From Cognatiluteimonas sedimenti (GTDB lineage: Bacteria > Pseudomonadota > Gammaproteobacteria > Xanthomonadales > Xanthomonadaceae), in contig NZ_JALGCL010000001.1 of NCBI RefSeq assembly GCF_022808325.1, forward strand, positions 167,780-231,779: DNA of 64,000 nucleotides, in the 5' to 3' direction. Below, piece by piece: positions 54,900 through 63,999 of this stretch. Position 1 is the first letter of the stretch; each line of letters begins with the position of its first letter. Below the pieces are notes generated by a model, which was given only the letters and a program-made list of their open reading frames with translations, searched no databases and had not been told where the DNA came from. Made by a program: the position numbers and the translations under genes.

Positions 54900-55562
54900 T
54901 CAATCCCGATCCGGTGCACCGAGCGGGAAATATCCGCGGAACGGCCGCGCCTCGTCGACCGCGCGCGCGAACGACGGGCGCGCAAGCAATCGCTGCCGAT
55001 AGGCGATGACGTGTGCGAACGACGCGTCGATGCGATGGGTCCAGTCGGCGTAGAAGAGGAATGGCGCCGCCGCGCAGTCGGCGAGGCTGAATTCCCCGCT
55101 CGCGGCCCACTCGCGGCCGGCCATGTGCCGGTCGAGCCAGGCATACGACGTGTCGAGCATCGCCCGCGCCAGGCCGACGCCGTGCGGATCGCGCGCCGCC
55201 TCCGGCTGGAGGCGGTCGAACACCACCTTCTGCTGCGGCGTGGACACGTAGTTGTCGAAGAACCTGTCGAGCATGCGCACTTCCAGCGCGGCGTCGGCGT
55301 CCTTGGGGATGAGGCGGGCAGGGCCGGGATGGTGCACGTCCAGGTACTCGATGATGCAACTGGCCTCCAGCACCGTGCGGCCGCCATCGACAAGGACCGG
55401 GAAGCGCTTCATCGGCCACAGCGCCTCCAACTCCTCCGCGGCGCCGGGATCCTCGAGCATTCGGTACTCGAATGGCGTGCCGAGCTCGTACAGCGCGACC
55501 AGCGCCTTTTGGCAGTAGGAGGAGAAGGGGTGGGCGTAGAGGCGGGGCAGGGGCGTGGTCAT
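54900..55562 (-). CDS. Glutathione S-transferase
   Basis: A 220-residue cytoplasmic protein. The thioredoxin-like N domain reads RLYAHPFSSYCQKALVALYELGTPFEYR with the catalytic Ser/Cys region SSYC, a Pro in FPVLVDGGRTVLEASCIIEYLD that binds the glutathione backbone, and a helical C-terminal domain ending FRGYFPLG. It conjugates or reduces substrates with glutathione. It is convergent with the TPR glycosyltransferase gene. The start at 55562 fits the N-terminal strand. Confidence 0.88.
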   Translation of the reverse strand: MTTPLPRLYAHPFSSYCQKALVALYELGTPFEYRMLEDPGAAEELEALWPMKRFPVLVDGGRTVLEASCIIEYLDVHHPGPARLIPKDADAALEVRMLDRFFDNYVSTPQQKVVFDRLQPEAARDPHGVGLARAMLDTSYAWLDRHMAGREWAASGEFSLADCAAAPFLFYADWTHRIDASFAHVIAYRQRLLARPSFARAVDEARPFRGYFPLGAPDRD

Positions 55563-55839
55563 GGCAGTTCCTGGCGTATGTCCGGGTCGACGAACGGGCC
55601 AGCGGCGGATCGACAACATCGCGCGGTGCCAGCGTGGCGAAGCCGGTTCCGTATTGCTCACGCACAAATCCGTCTCGGAGCGTTGAGGCGCAAGTCTTCC
55701 AGCAGGGCGCAGTCCCCTAGCTTGGCACAGTCGAGCATGGCTGCCCTGTCGACGGAAAACCAGCTCCCGCCGTGATGGCGGCAATTCACCTTTGCGGGCT
55801 TATGCTTGCCGCGATTGGAAGAACGGGCAGGAGACGGTG

Positions 55840-56106
55840 ATGGCAACCGGCTGGGCAGGCGACAACGCCGTGCAGGACCAGATCGACGCGACCGTGGAGG
55901 ACGCGATCAAGCGCGCCCGCAGCCAACTGCCGCAAGGGCCGGGACTGACGCATTGCGAAGAGTGCGGCGCATCGATTCCCGAGGCGCGGCGCAAGGCGAT
56001 GCCGGGCGTACGCCTTTGCGTTTCCTGCCAGGAAGCGCTTGATCGCGAACAGGGCGCTGCTGCCGGTTACAACCGACGCGGCAGCAAGGACAGCCAGTTG
56101 CGCTGA
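55840..56106 (+). CDS. DksA/TraR-type zinc-finger protein
   Basis: An 88-residue cytoplasmic protein of the YbiI/DksA-like group. A helical N-terminal half (IDATVEDAIKRARSQLPQG) precedes a four-Cys finger: LTHCEECGASIPEARRKAMPGVRLCVSCQE. Relatives bind RNA polymerase secondary channel or stay uncharacterised; this version lacks the long coiled coil with the acidic DxxDxA tip, so true DksA function is doubtful. AGGAG precedes the ATG. Confidence 0.86.
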   Translation: MATGWAGDNAVQDQIDATVEDAIKRARSQLPQGPGLTHCEECGASIPEARRKAMPGVRLCVSCQEALDREQGAAAGYNRRGSKDSQLR

Positions 56107-56192
56107 GGCCATGGCACGACCAGGCCATGCCTGGCCGGTGCCCGCGATTGCACTGGCAATTCCGGCCATGTCGGCCGGCACGGAGGTGGATC

Positions 56193-56786
56193 ATGGGCGG
56201 CACCCTGCGGACCTGCGCGATCTTCGTTGGCAGCCTGGCATTGGCCGGCTGCGTGGGATACGGCTACCCCGGCTCCGGACCGGGCTACGGTGGCTATCCA
56301 CCCGGGGGCGGCTATCCCGGAGGCGGCTACTACCCGCCCGGAACCGGCGCACCGTACCCCGATGGCGCCTACGGCGCAGACGTGCGCTGCGAATCCAATG
56401 ACGGCCGCACCCGCTATTGCCCCGCGGACGTGCGCGGGGGCGTGCGCCTGACACGGCAACTGTCGCGCACCGACTGCATCCAGGGCCGCAACTGGGGTTA
56501 CGACAATCGCGGGATCTGGGTCTCCGGCGGGTGCAGGGCCGAATTCATCACCGGCACCGGTGGCTATCGGCCCGGCTACGGCCAGCCCGGCCCGGGCGCC
56601 GGCCAGGTCGTGCGCTGCGAGTCCAACGACGGCCACGAACGGTATTGCCGGGTGCCGATCCGCCAACGGGCCGACCTCAGCAAGCAGCTGTCGCGGACGC
56701 GTTGCGTGCAGGGGCAGAACTGGCGCTGGGATCGGGGCGGGATCTGGGTGACAGGCGGCTGCCGCGCGGAATTCCGCGTCTACTGA
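56193..56786 (+). CDS. DUF3011 repeat lipoprotein
   Basis: A 197-residue lipoprotein: lipobox LAGC (Cys21), a Gly/Tyr/Pro-rich linker, then two DUF3011 repeats (about residues 60-120 and 140-197). Each repeat has the pattern VRCESNDGxxRYC ... QLSRTxCxQGxNWGxDxxGIWVxGGCRAEF. The repeats are near copies. Family function is unknown. GGAGG lies 8 bases upstream of the ATG. It is transcribed with no obvious partner. Confidence 0.88.
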   Translation: MGGTLRTCAIFVGSLALAGCVGYGYPGSGPGYGGYPPGGGYPGGGYYPPGTGAPYPDGAYGADVRCESNDGRTRYCPADVRGGVRLTRQLSRTDCIQGRNWGYDNRGIWVSGGCRAEFITGTGGYRPGYGQPGPGAGQVVRCESNDGHERYCRVPIRQRADLSKQLSRTRCVQGQNWRWDRGGIWVTGGCRAEFRVY

Positions 56787-56821
56787 GGCGCCGGGCTGCG
56801 TTGCCCCGCGCCGCCGCGGCG

Positions 56822-57301
56822 TCATTCGCAACGCCGGCGCACCATGCCCATGCCGCTGCTGGTATCGGTCAGCGTCTTGCCGTCTTCGGACAGGCGAAAA
56901 CGATAGGTCGCCTCACGGGTTTCGCCTTCGCCGGTCAGCTTCGCGACGATGGTGAGTCCGGAACCGCTGCCGGCAACCGACAGGATCTCGCCGCTGCTTT
57001 CGTGGAAGGCGATGCGGTCGCCGTCGATGCGCAACTGCGATTCATGTCCCGGGCTGGTGCAGGCGGCGACGTCGGCCGCCCATTCGCCCCGGAACCGGAC
57101 CGGAACGGTGGTGCCGTTCGCCGCCACGTCGTCGACAACCGGCGTGGGTGCAGGGTGCGTGGTCGCGGGAACATCCGTTCCCGCCGGCGGCGACGGCGTG
57201 TCGGCCGCGGTATCGGCCGGCGCGGGGGGGGCGGAGGGCGCGGGTGGCGCGCTGCAACCGGCAGTAGCGATGACCAGGGCGAGGATGAGCTGTCGTTTCA
57301 T
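56822..57301 (-). CDS. Putative lipoprotein of unknown family
   Basis: A 159-residue lipoprotein: lipobox ATAGC (Cys18), a long Ala/Pro/Thr linker to about residue 58, then a domain with FRGEWAADVAACTSPGHESQLRIDGDRIAFHESSGEILSVAG and a basic C-terminal GMVRRRCE. The later strands resemble small META/lipocalin-like folds, but I cannot assign a family. It is convergent with the DUF3011 gene. Possible disulfide between Cys in VAACTS and the terminal Cys. Confidence 0.65.
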   Translation of the reverse strand: MKRQLILALVIATAGCSAPPAPSAPPAPADTAADTPSPPAGTDVPATTHPAPTPVVDDVAANGTTVPVRFRGEWAADVAACTSPGHESQLRIDGDRIAFHESSGEILSVAGSGSGLTIVAKLTGEGETREATYRFRLSEDGKTLTDTSSGMGMVRRRCE

Positions 57302-57385
57302 CGGGGCGTCCGCAGTGGGGTTCCGGAGCGGAGCATCGCAGGCGGGCCGTGACCATGGAGTGGCCGGGAGTTTCCACCCATTGCC

Positions 57386-57391
57386 TATAAT
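57386..57391 (+). promoter_or_regulatory. TATAAT -10 before the YjdM gene
   Basis: A perfect consensus -10, TATAAT, 29 bases before the yjdM start codon, in otherwise GC-rich DNA. No matching TTGACA is present about 17 bases further upstream, so it may depend on an activator or use an imperfect -35. Confidence 0.55.
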
Positions 57392-57419
57392 CCGTGGTTC
57401 CACGCAACAAGCAGAAGCC

Positions 57420-57758
57420 ATGCCCACGATCCCCGCCTGCCCGCAATGCGGCATGGAAAACACCTATCTCGACGGCGGCAACCCCGTCTGCGCCGACTGC
57501 GGGCATGAGTGGTCGCTTTCCGCCGCGATCGCCGAAACCGACGTGGTCGCCAGGGATGCCAATGGCAACCCGCTGGCCGCCGGCGACACCGTGGTCGTGA
57601 TCAAGGACCTGAAGGTAAAGGGTTCCTCGATCGCGCTGAAGCAGGGCAGCGTGATCCGCAACATCCGCCTGGTCGACGGCGATCCCGAGCACATCGAAGG
57701 GCATTCCGAGAAGATCAAGGGCCTGGTGCTGAAGACCTGTTTCCTGCGAAAGGCGTGA
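57420..57758 (+). CDS. yjdM: YjdM/PhnA-type zinc-ribbon protein
   Basis: A 112-residue cytoplasmic protein. The N-terminal zinc ribbon CPQCGMENTYLDGGNPVCADCGHEW is followed by the PhnA domain: DANGNPLAAGDTVVVIKDLKVKGSSIALKQGSVIRNIRLVDGDPEHIEGH and IKGLVLKTCFLRKA. This is the family once named phosphonoacetate hydrolase or alkylphosphonate utilisation protein; the E. coli member YjdM is not required for phosphonate use, so function is unknown. A consensus -10 lies upstream. Confidence 0.92.
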   Translation: MPTIPACPQCGMENTYLDGGNPVCADCGHEWSLSAAIAETDVVARDANGNPLAAGDTVVVIKDLKVKGSSIALKQGSVIRNIRLVDGDPEHIEGHSEKIKGLVLKTCFLRKA

Positions 57759-57871
57759 GACCGGCGCGCGAGGCGGCGGAGGCTGGGCGCCGCTGCCGCG
57801 CCGGTGCGCAGCGGACGCCGATCGGCGATGCTCCATAATGGTCGGCTATTCGCGGCTGGTCCCGGACAACG

Positions 57872-58729
57872 ATGAAAGCCCCTGACGGCCTGCAGCCGCT
57901 GATCGATGACGGCGTGATCGACCAGGTCATGCGCCCGCTCAAGAGCGGCAAGGAAGCTTCGGTGTACGTGGTCCGCTCGGGCGACGACGTGCGCTGCGCC
58001 AAGGTGTACAAGGACCTGGGGCAGCGCAGTTTCCAGCAACGCGTGCAGTACCAGGAAGGTCGCAAGGTGCGTGGCAGCCGCGACGCGCGCGCGATCGCCA
58101 AGGCCAGCAAGTACGGGCGCAAGCAGCAGGAGACCGCCTGGAAGAACACCGAGGTCGAGGCGCTGTACCAGTTGCGCGACGCCGGCGTGCGCGTGCCGAA
58201 ACCGCATGGCTACCACCATGGCGTGCTGGTGATGGAGCTGGTGGTCGATGCCGACGGACATTCGGCGCCACGACTGGGCGAAGTCGAGCTGTCGCCAGGC
58301 CAGGCGCGGGGCTTCCATCGATTCCTGGTGCGGCAGGTGGTGAAGATGCTGTGCGTCGGCCTGATCCACGGCGACCTGTCGGAATACAACGTGCTGGTGG
58401 CTCCCGATGGCCCGGTGATCATCGACCTGCCGCAAGTGGTCAGCGCCGCCGGCAACAACGCCGCGCGCACGATGCTGCTGCGCGACGTCAACAACCTCAC
58501 CGCCAGCCTCGGCCGCTGGGCGCCGGAGCTGCTGGACACCTGGTATGGCGAGGAGATGTGGGCGCTCTACGAGGCCGGCCGGTTGCGGCCGGACAGCGAG
58601 CTGACCGGCGTGTTCGCGCACGACGATTCGAACATCGACCTGGACGCGGTGCGCCACGCGATCAACGATGCGCGCGAGGAAGCACTGATTCGCCAGCAGG
58701 GGCGGGAGGCGGCAGCGTCCGCGGACTAG
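57872..58729 (+). CDS. RIO1-type serine/threonine kinase
   Basis: A 285-residue atypical protein kinase. RIO motifs are visible: the P-loop-like SGKEASVYVVRSGD, Lys in CAKVYK, HRD-like GLIHGDLSEYNVLV (catalytic Asp) and the metal-binding IIDLPQVV. Eukaryotic and archaeal RIO kinases mature ribosomes; the bacterial ones are of unknown target. The gene starts about 110 bases after yjdM on the same strand but shares no overlap, so co-transcription is possible but not certain. Confidence 0.9.
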   Translation: MKAPDGLQPLIDDGVIDQVMRPLKSGKEASVYVVRSGDDVRCAKVYKDLGQRSFQQRVQYQEGRKVRGSRDARAIAKASKYGRKQQETAWKNTEVEALYQLRDAGVRVPKPHGYHHGVLVMELVVDADGHSAPRLGEVELSPGQARGFHRFLVRQVVKMLCVGLIHGDLSEYNVLVAPDGPVIIDLPQVVSAAGNNAARTMLLRDVNNLTASLGRWAPELLDTWYGEEMWALYEAGRLRPDSELTGVFAHDDSNIDLDAVRHAINDAREEALIRQQGREAAASAD

Positions 58730-58742
58730 CAGCGTCGCCTGC

Positions 58743-59522
58743 CTACGGCACGATCCCGGTCCATCCCGGCGTTGCGAACTTGTCGCGCGCAAGCGCCTGC
58801 GCGCGCGCCAGTTCCTCGTGGCCGAGCGCGCCGGATTCCAGGCCGCCATGGCGCTGGCGGAAACTCTCGACCAGGCGCGCGATCACCGCTTCGCGCGCCA
58901 GCCCGGTCTGGCTGCGCAGCGGGTCGACCCGCTTCTGCGCGCTGGTCGTGCCCTTGTCCGACAGCTTTTCACGGCCGATGCGCAGAACTTCCAGCATCTT
59001 GGCCGCATCGATGTCGTAGGCCATGGTGACGTGGTGCAGCACGGCCTTGCCACGACGCGCCTGCGCGGCGCCAGCGATCTTGCCGGCGGGCGAGGTGATG
59101 TCGTTCAGCGGCTGGTACCAGGCCTGGATCCCGAGATCGCCGAGCGCCGCGATCACCCAGGCGTCCATCAGCGCGTAGGCCTGCTCGAAACTCATGCCCT
59201 CGACCATCGAGACCGGTGCGACGATCGAATAGGTGATGGTGTTTCCGGGCTCGATGAACATCGCCCCGCCGCCGCTGATGCGGCGCACCACCTCGATGCC
59301 GTGGCGCCGCGCGCCGTCGGCATCGACCTCATTGCGCAGCGACTGGAAGCGGCCCATCACCACCGCCGCGCTGGCCCATTCCCAGATCCGCAGGGTCGGC
59401 GCGCGCCGACCGGCCGACACTTCGTCGAGCAGGACGTCGTCCAGGGCCATGTGCAGGGTTGGAGCCTGCGGGGCCTCATGCACCAGTTGCCAAGCATGGT
59501 CGTGCCAGCTGCTGCGGCTCAC
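58743..59522 (-). CDS. lplA: Lipoate-protein ligase, catalytic domain subunit
   Basis: A 259-residue biotin/lipoate A/B ligase-fold protein. The active-site signatures are intact: [22 protein letters not shown] and [24 protein letters not shown], with the catalytic Lys in GKIAGAAQ. It activates lipoate with ATP and transfers it to lipoyl domains. A classical LplA has a further 70-90-residue C-terminal domain, missing here but encoded by the upstream gene (59519-59818), which overlaps it by four bases. This is the two-protein LplA/LplB form known from archaea. Confidence 0.85.
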   Translation of the reverse strand: MSRSSWHDHAWQLVHEAPQAPTLHMALDDVLLDEVSAGRRAPTLRIWEWASAAVVMGRFQSLRNEVDADGARRHGIEVVRRISGGGAMFIEPGNTITYSIVAPVSMVEGMSFEQAYALMDAWVIAALGDLGIQAWYQPLNDITSPAGKIAGAAQARRGKAVLHHVTMAYDIDAAKMLEVLRIGREKLSDKGTTSAQKRVDPLRSQTGLAREAVIARLVESFRQRHGGLESGALGHEELARAQALARDKFATPGWTGIVP

Positions 59523-59818
59523 GCGGTTTGCCCCACGGCATCGATCGCGCGGCGGGCGGCGACGGCGACTCCCTCGGGCGTGATCCCGAACAGCCTCGCC
59601 CCCGGGCCGAGCGCGACCCGCACCGCCGCTGCCAGCAGCGCCTCGTTGGCGTCCGCGGGCAAACCGTGCAGCGCGGAATCGATCGCGTCCAGCGCGCTGT
59701 CGGGCTCGAGGAAGAAGTCGCCACTCACCCGGACCTGCGCCAGGTGCCCATCGACGACCGCCAGGTCGACGACCACCAGCTTGCCGCCGGGAACCTTGTA
59801 TTCGCCGTGCATGGCCAT
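59519..59818 (-). CDS. Lipoate-protein ligase, C-terminal subunit
   Basis: A 99-residue protein beginning [53 protein letters not shown], the exact pattern of the LplA C-terminal accessory domain that is fused in E. coli. GAAGG precedes the ATG at 59818; an alternative ATG lies at 59812. Its end overlaps the catalytic subunit start (ATGA), so the order is accessory subunit first, then the catalytic subunit, opposite to the order of domains in fused LplA. Confidence 0.82.
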   Translation of the reverse strand: MAMHGEYKVPGGKLVVVDLAVVDGHLAQVRVSGDFFLEPDSALDAIDSALHGLPADANEALLAAAVRVALGPGARLFGITPEGVAVAARRAIDAVGQTA

Positions 59819-59941
59819 CCTTCGTGCCTTCCCGCGCACAGTCTAGCGGGATGCCGGGCCGGCGGCCGGAAGATGCCCGGCGGACGTGGAATTCGCGGCC
59901 CGCGCCCCCATCCTGGAGGAACCGGACCCGCAGGATTGCCG

Positions 59942-60952
59942 ATGATCCCGTTCTCCATCCTCGACCTGGCGCCGATCACCGAAGGCGGCGACGCGGCGCA
60001 GGCGTTCGCCAATACCCTGGACCTGGCGCGGCGTGCCGAGCGCCTGGGCTACCGCCGCTACTGGCTGGCCGAACACCACAACATGCCCGGGATCGCCAGC
60101 GCCGCGACCGCGGTGCTGATCGGCCATGTCGCCGGCGGCACCACGACCATCCGCGTCGGCGCCGGCGGCATCATGCTGCCCAACCACGCGCCGCTGCAGG
60201 TGGCCGAACAGTTCGGCACGCTGGCGTCGCTGCATCCGGGCCGGATCGACCTTGGGCTGGGCCGCGCGCCGGGCACCGACCAGGCGGCCGCACGCGCGTT
60301 GCGCCGCTACTACCAGAACGCCGACGAGTTTCCCGCCGACGTGGTCGAACTCCTGCGCTACTTCGAGCCGGCGCAGGAGGGGCAAGCGGTGCGCGCCGTG
60401 CCCGGCGCCGGGGTCGACGTCCAGGTCTGGATCCTGGGGTCGAGCCTGTTCGGCGCGCAACTGGCGGCGGCGCTGGGCTTGCCGTACGCGTTCGCCTCGC
60501 ACTTCGCGCCGGATGCCCTGGAGGATGCGCTGGCGCTGTACCGGCGCGACTTCCGGCCATCGCCGCGGCTGGCGCGGCCGCACGTCATGCTGGCGCTGAA
60601 CGTGGTCGTCGCCGATACCGATGCGGAGGCGCAGCGGTTGTTCACCACGCAACAGCAGGCCTTCGTCAACCTGCGCCGGGGCCGCGCCGGCCTGGTGCCG
60701 CCACCGCTCGCCTCTGCCGCGGACATCGATGGGTTCTGCACGCCGGCGGAAAAGGCCGGGGTCGATCGCGCGCTGGCCTGCGCGGTGGTCGGTGCACCCG
60801 ATACCGTGCGCGCCGGCATCGCCGCCTTCGTCGAGCGCCATTGCCCGGACGAACTGCTGCTGACCGCCAACATCTTCGACCACGCCGCGCGCGTACGCTC
60901 GTTCGAACTGGCCGCGCATGCGTCCGCTTCGGATGCCACCATCCCAAGCTGA
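59942..60952 (+). CDS. LLM-class flavin-dependent oxidoreductase
   Basis: A 336-residue luciferase-like monooxygenase with a TIM barrel. The LLM signature is visible: [83 protein letters not shown]. It matches the YhbW/bacterial luciferase-like family of FMN-linked oxidoreductases whose substrates are mostly unknown. It precedes a tiny Cys-rich gene on the same strand by 26 bases. Confidence 0.9.
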   Translation: MIPFSILDLAPITEGGDAAQAFANTLDLARRAERLGYRRYWLAEHHNMPGIASAATAVLIGHVAGGTTTIRVGAGGIMLPNHAPLQVAEQFGTLASLHPGRIDLGLGRAPGTDQAAARALRRYYQNADEFPADVVELLRYFEPAQEGQAVRAVPGAGVDVQVWILGSSLFGAQLAAALGLPYAFASHFAPDALEDALALYRRDFRPSPRLARPHVMLALNVVVADTDAEAQRLFTTQQQAFVNLRRGRAGLVPPPLASAADIDGFCTPAEKAGVDRALACAVVGAPDTVRAGIAAFVERHCPDELLLTANIFDHAARVRSFELAAHASASDATIPS

Positions 60953-60978
60953 AGGCAGGGAAGGACACGCTGGCAGAC

Positions 60979-61170
60979 ATGAACGATCCTGCTCCGACCC
61001 CGGCCGATCCGCGGCCCCGCCGGCCGGCCGAACCCGACCCCGCCGACTGCTGCGGCGGCGGTTGCGTGCGTTGCGTCTACGACCTGTACGACGACGCCAT
61101 CGCACGCTACGAAATGGCGCTCGCGGCGTGGCGCAAGCGCCATGGAGGGGCGGAACCGGGGAGCGGGTGA
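60979..61170 (+). CDS. Oxidoreductase-like domain small protein
   Basis: A 63-residue protein with a Pro/Asp-rich N-terminal half and the oxidoreductase-like signature DCCGGGCVRCVYDLYDDAIARYEMALAAWRKRHG. The CCGxGCxxCVYDxY pattern is seen at the N terminus of many small proteobacterial proteins and mitochondrial homologues; function unknown. Metal or disulfide chemistry by the four Cys is plausible. It may be co-transcribed with the preceding flavin enzyme. Confidence 0.8.
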   Translation: MNDPAPTPADPRPRRPAEPDPADCCGGGCVRCVYDLYDDAIARYEMALAAWRKRHGGAEPGSG

Positions 61171-61204
61171 GCCGAGTCCCGCCCCCAACGGCTATGATCC
61201 GGGC

Positions 61205-61573
61205 ATGTCGAAGTTGCTGCTCAACCTGCGCCACGTGCCGGACGACGAGATCGCCGATGTGCGGGCGATGCTCGAGGCCAACCGGATCGAGTTCTACGAA
61301 ACGCTGCCGAGCCGCTGGGGCATTTCCCATGGCGGGATCTGGGTCACCGATGACGGGGATATCGCCACGGCCAAGCGCCTGATGGCGGAGTACCAGGCCG
61401 AGCGCCAGGCGCGCGCGCGCGCCGAGCACGCCGCCGCGGTGCGCGACGGCACTGCCGACACTTTCGCCACCGTGCTGCGCCGCGAGCCGCTGCGCGTGGC
61501 GCTGACGGTGCTTGCGATCCTGGGAATGCTGGGGCTGGTGGCGCTGATACCGGTGCTGTTGATGCGGCACTGA
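61205..61573 (+). CDS. DUF6164-like small membrane protein
   Basis: A 122-residue protein with a soluble N-terminal part MSKLLLNLRHVPDDEIADVRAMLEANRIEFYETLPSRWGISHGGIWVTDDGDIATAKRLMAEYQ and a single C-terminal membrane helix (about residues 98-120). This is the pattern of DUF6164, common in Xanthomonadaceae-type genomes; the N-terminal part resembles PII-like DUF2007 (signal-transducing) domains. A regulatory or membrane-sensing role is unproven. It lies 34 bases downstream of the previous gene on the same strand. Confidence 0.8.
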   Translation: MSKLLLNLRHVPDDEIADVRAMLEANRIEFYETLPSRWGISHGGIWVTDDGDIATAKRLMAEYQAERQARARAEHAAAVRDGTADTFATVLRREPLRVALTVLAILGMLGLVALIPVLLMRH

Positions 61574-61743
61574 AGGCGCGATCGCGCCCGACCGTGTGGC
61601 AATTGGCGCGCTGTCGTTGCCGATTCGAGCGGGCCATGGCCGACGTTTCGTCGGCGCAGGCGAAGACCCCAGCGCGCTCCCCTGCGGCGCCCTGCACCAA
61701 AGACCGATGCCGGCGGGCGCCGTCGTCCGTTACCCTTGGCGGC

Positions 61744-63453
61744 GTGACTGCTTCCACGCCTCGCTTCGCTTGCCGCAGGGGCACGCGTGCGCGCGCTTGG
61801 CCGTGCCGCATGCTGGCACTGGCTTTCGCGCTGGTTGCGCTGGCGCCGTTGCCCGGAGCCGCCGCGGACGTGCCGTTGCGGGGCGCGTGGCGCCCGGCCG
61901 TCGCCGGTGAGGAGGCTGCCGCGGTGCGGCGCGGCGATCCGCGCCTGCGCACCTTCGATCCGGCGCGGCTGCAGGCTTTCGGCACAGGGACCGCCGGCAA
62001 CTGGGTCCTGTTGTGGCCGTCTCGGGATGCATGGCCTGCGCCGCCGTTCGTCCTCGAGGCCAAGGGCGCGGGGCTGCAGACGCTGGCGTTGCAGGTGCCG
62101 GGAGCGGCTTCTGCGCGCAGCGCGCGTGCCTCGCGGATCGATCCGCAGGCCTGGCCCGGCCATGGCCGCCTGGCGTTCGTCGTCGACGTCGCGCCCGCGC
62201 CCGGGCAGGCATTGCGCCTGCACGTGGATGCGGCCGGCGTGATCGCGGCGCCGATGACCTTCGCGTTGCAGCCGGTGGCGGCCTACCTGCGCGCGGATGC
62301 GCGCTGGCTCGCATTCGCCAGCGCTTGCCTGGCGATGATGGCGGCGATGGCGCTGATGGCGCTGTTGTTCGCGCTGCGCCTGCGCGATCGCACGTTCGTG
62401 TATTACGCGGGTTTCGTTTTGGCTTACGCGCTGATCCTGGGCCTGCAGACCGGCTATGTATTCGAACCGCTGGGCTGGGGCTGGCTGTCGGACTGGCTGC
62501 GCACGCTGGGTCGGATCGCGACCGCGGCGTCGGTGGTGTTCGCGGTCCTGTTCGCCGACCGGTTCGCCAACCTGCGGCGATACCTGCCAACGGGTCGCAG
62601 GCCGCTGCTCGGCTACGCAGGAGCGATCACGCTGCTCGCGGCGATCGGCATCGTGCCGGGGCTGGATGCGCTGGCGCGGGCGCTGATCAATCCGCTGCTG
62701 GTGCTGGGCGGACCATGGCTGTTGATCGCCAGCGTGTTTGCGACCGTGCGCGGTTCGCGCTACGCGGCCTATTTCCTCCTGGGCTGGACGCCGTTGCTGG
62801 TGGTGACGGTCATTGGCGGGCTGCAGCCCTATGGCCTGCTGTCGGGCTGGACCTGGGCCGGCGATGCCGCCCTCGCCGCCGGTGCGCTGGAGGCGCTGGT
62901 GCTGTCGCTCGGCCTGGCCGACCGCAGCCTGGCGCTGCGCCGCGACCGCGACCAGGCGCGCCGCCTGGCCGACATCGATCCGTTGACCGGCCTGCACAAT
63001 CGCCGCGCCTGGAGCGAGCGGCTGCTGGCGCTGGACGCCACGGTGCGCCGCCAGGGGCAGCCCCTGTCGTTGCTGTTCCTCGACCTGGACCGCTTCAAGC
63101 AACTCAACGACCGCCTGGGCCACGAGGCCGGCGATGCCGCGTTGCGGGCGATGGCCGTGGCGATGCGCGCCGAGTTGCGCGAGCAGGACCAAGTGGGGCG
63201 TTACGGCGGCGAGGAGTTCGTGGTTGCGCTGCCCGGCGTCGATGGCGCGCACGCATTGCAGGCCGCCGAGCGCATCCGCGCGCGCCTGGATGCCCGCGCG
63301 ATGCAGGATCCCGCGGGTGCGACGCCCACGGTCAGCATCGGCGTGGCGACGCTCGGGCCGGGCGAGGACCTGCCGTCCCTGATCAAGCGCGCGGACGCCG
63401 CGATGTACGCGGCCAAGGCGGCCGGGCGCAACCGGGTGGAACAGGCGGGCTGA
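61744..63453 (+). CDS. 7TM-DISM diguanylate cyclase
   Basis: A 569-residue membrane protein. A signal-like segment is followed by a periplasmic 7TMR-DISM-like extracellular domain (about residues 45-195), seven membrane helices (about 200-390), a short coiled coil, and a GGDEF domain: DIDPLTGLHNRRAWSERL, DLDRFKQLNDRLGHEAGD, and active GGEEF in GRYGGEEFVVALPG. It should make cyclic di-GMP after sensing a periplasmic or membrane ligand. I chose GTG at 61744 because it supplies the basic n-region (RRGTRARAW) of the signal; an ATG at 61810 is the alternative. Confidence 0.85.
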   Translation: MTASTPRFACRRGTRARAWPCRMLALAFALVALAPLPGAAADVPLRGAWRPAVAGEEAAAVRRGDPRLRTFDPARLQAFGTGTAGNWVLLWPSRDAWPAPPFVLEAKGAGLQTLALQVPGAASARSARASRIDPQAWPGHGRLAFVVDVAPAPGQALRLHVDAAGVIAAPMTFALQPVAAYLRADARWLAFASACLAMMAAMALMALLFALRLRDRTFVYYAGFVLAYALILGLQTGYVFEPLGWGWLSDWLRTLGRIATAASVVFAVLFADRFANLRRYLPTGRRPLLGYAGAITLLAAIGIVPGLDALARALINPLLVLGGPWLLIASVFATVRGSRYAAYFLLGWTPLLVVTVIGGLQPYGLLSGWTWAGDAALAAGALEALVLSLGLADRSLALRRDRDQARRLADIDPLTGLHNRRAWSERLLALDATVRRQGQPLSLLFLDLDRFKQLNDRLGHEAGDAALRAMAVAMRAELREQDQVGRYGGEEFVVALPGVDGAHALQAAERIRARLDARAMQDPAGATPTVSIGVATLGPGEDLPSLIKRADAAMYAAKAAGRNRVEQAG

Positions 63454-63654
63454 TCCCGGCGGCAGGGCGGCCCCTGATGTCGCTCCTGCGCACCGGCGCT
63501 CGTCGAATGTTCGTGACCGGCGTGCGGCGCTGCCGGGGCGCTGGCGCGGACTCACGCGACGGCGCCGATGCCAAGCGCATGTTCTTTTGTGGCTTCAAGA
63601 TGTTGGTCGAGGCGTAAGCGGCGGGGCGCGGCGCCGCGGTCGCGCGGACCGGCG

Positions 63655-63999
63655 TCATTCCGGCGCGGCGCCGCGCTCGAGATATTCCTTGCGCGTCGCG
63701 CGGCAATAGCCGCCGCCCATCTGGAATCGGCGGCAGATGCCGGGGCGCTGGTCGTAGATGCCGCAACGCATGTGCAGGGGGTCCAGCGCCACGCACCAGC
63801 CGTCCTCGCCGCGCGCCATTACCTCCAGGCCATGCGCGTCGCGCTCGACCAGGTGGCGCGGGACGTCGTCCTCCGGCATCACCAGCACGGTGAGGCGACA
63901 GCACACTGCATCGCAGCGGCTGCACGAGATCGACGGATCGATGCGGTCGTCGTCGTCCAGGATCTCGAACGAGCTGGTGCCGAATTTGTCCGGTTCCAT
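63655..63999 (-). CDS. YkgJ-type cysteine-cluster protein
   Basis: A 114-residue protein with the YkgJ (zinc- or iron-sulfur-cluster-binding) pattern: SISCSRCDAVCCRLTVLVMPEDDVPRHL, then GWCVALDPLHMRCGIYDQRPGICRRFQMGGGYCRATR. Eight or nine Cys are positioned as in YkgJ, whose metal and function are not fully known. The start ATG at 63999 touches the window edge, so I cannot exclude a longer N terminus. The ~200-base spacer to the 7TM cyclase gene has no feature. Confidence 0.85.
   Translation of the reverse strand: MEPDKFGTSSFEILDDDDRIDPSISCSRCDAVCCRLTVLVMPEDDVPRHLVERDAHGLEVMARGEDGWCVALDPLHMRCGIYDQRPGICRRFQMGGGYCRATRKEYLERGAAPE

Noticed and set aside
61294-63555. 753-codon minus-strand open frame across the 7TM diguanylate cyclase.
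   Set aside because: It lies opposite a gene with complete GGDEF motifs; its own sequence is Arg/Gln/His-rich without any domain.
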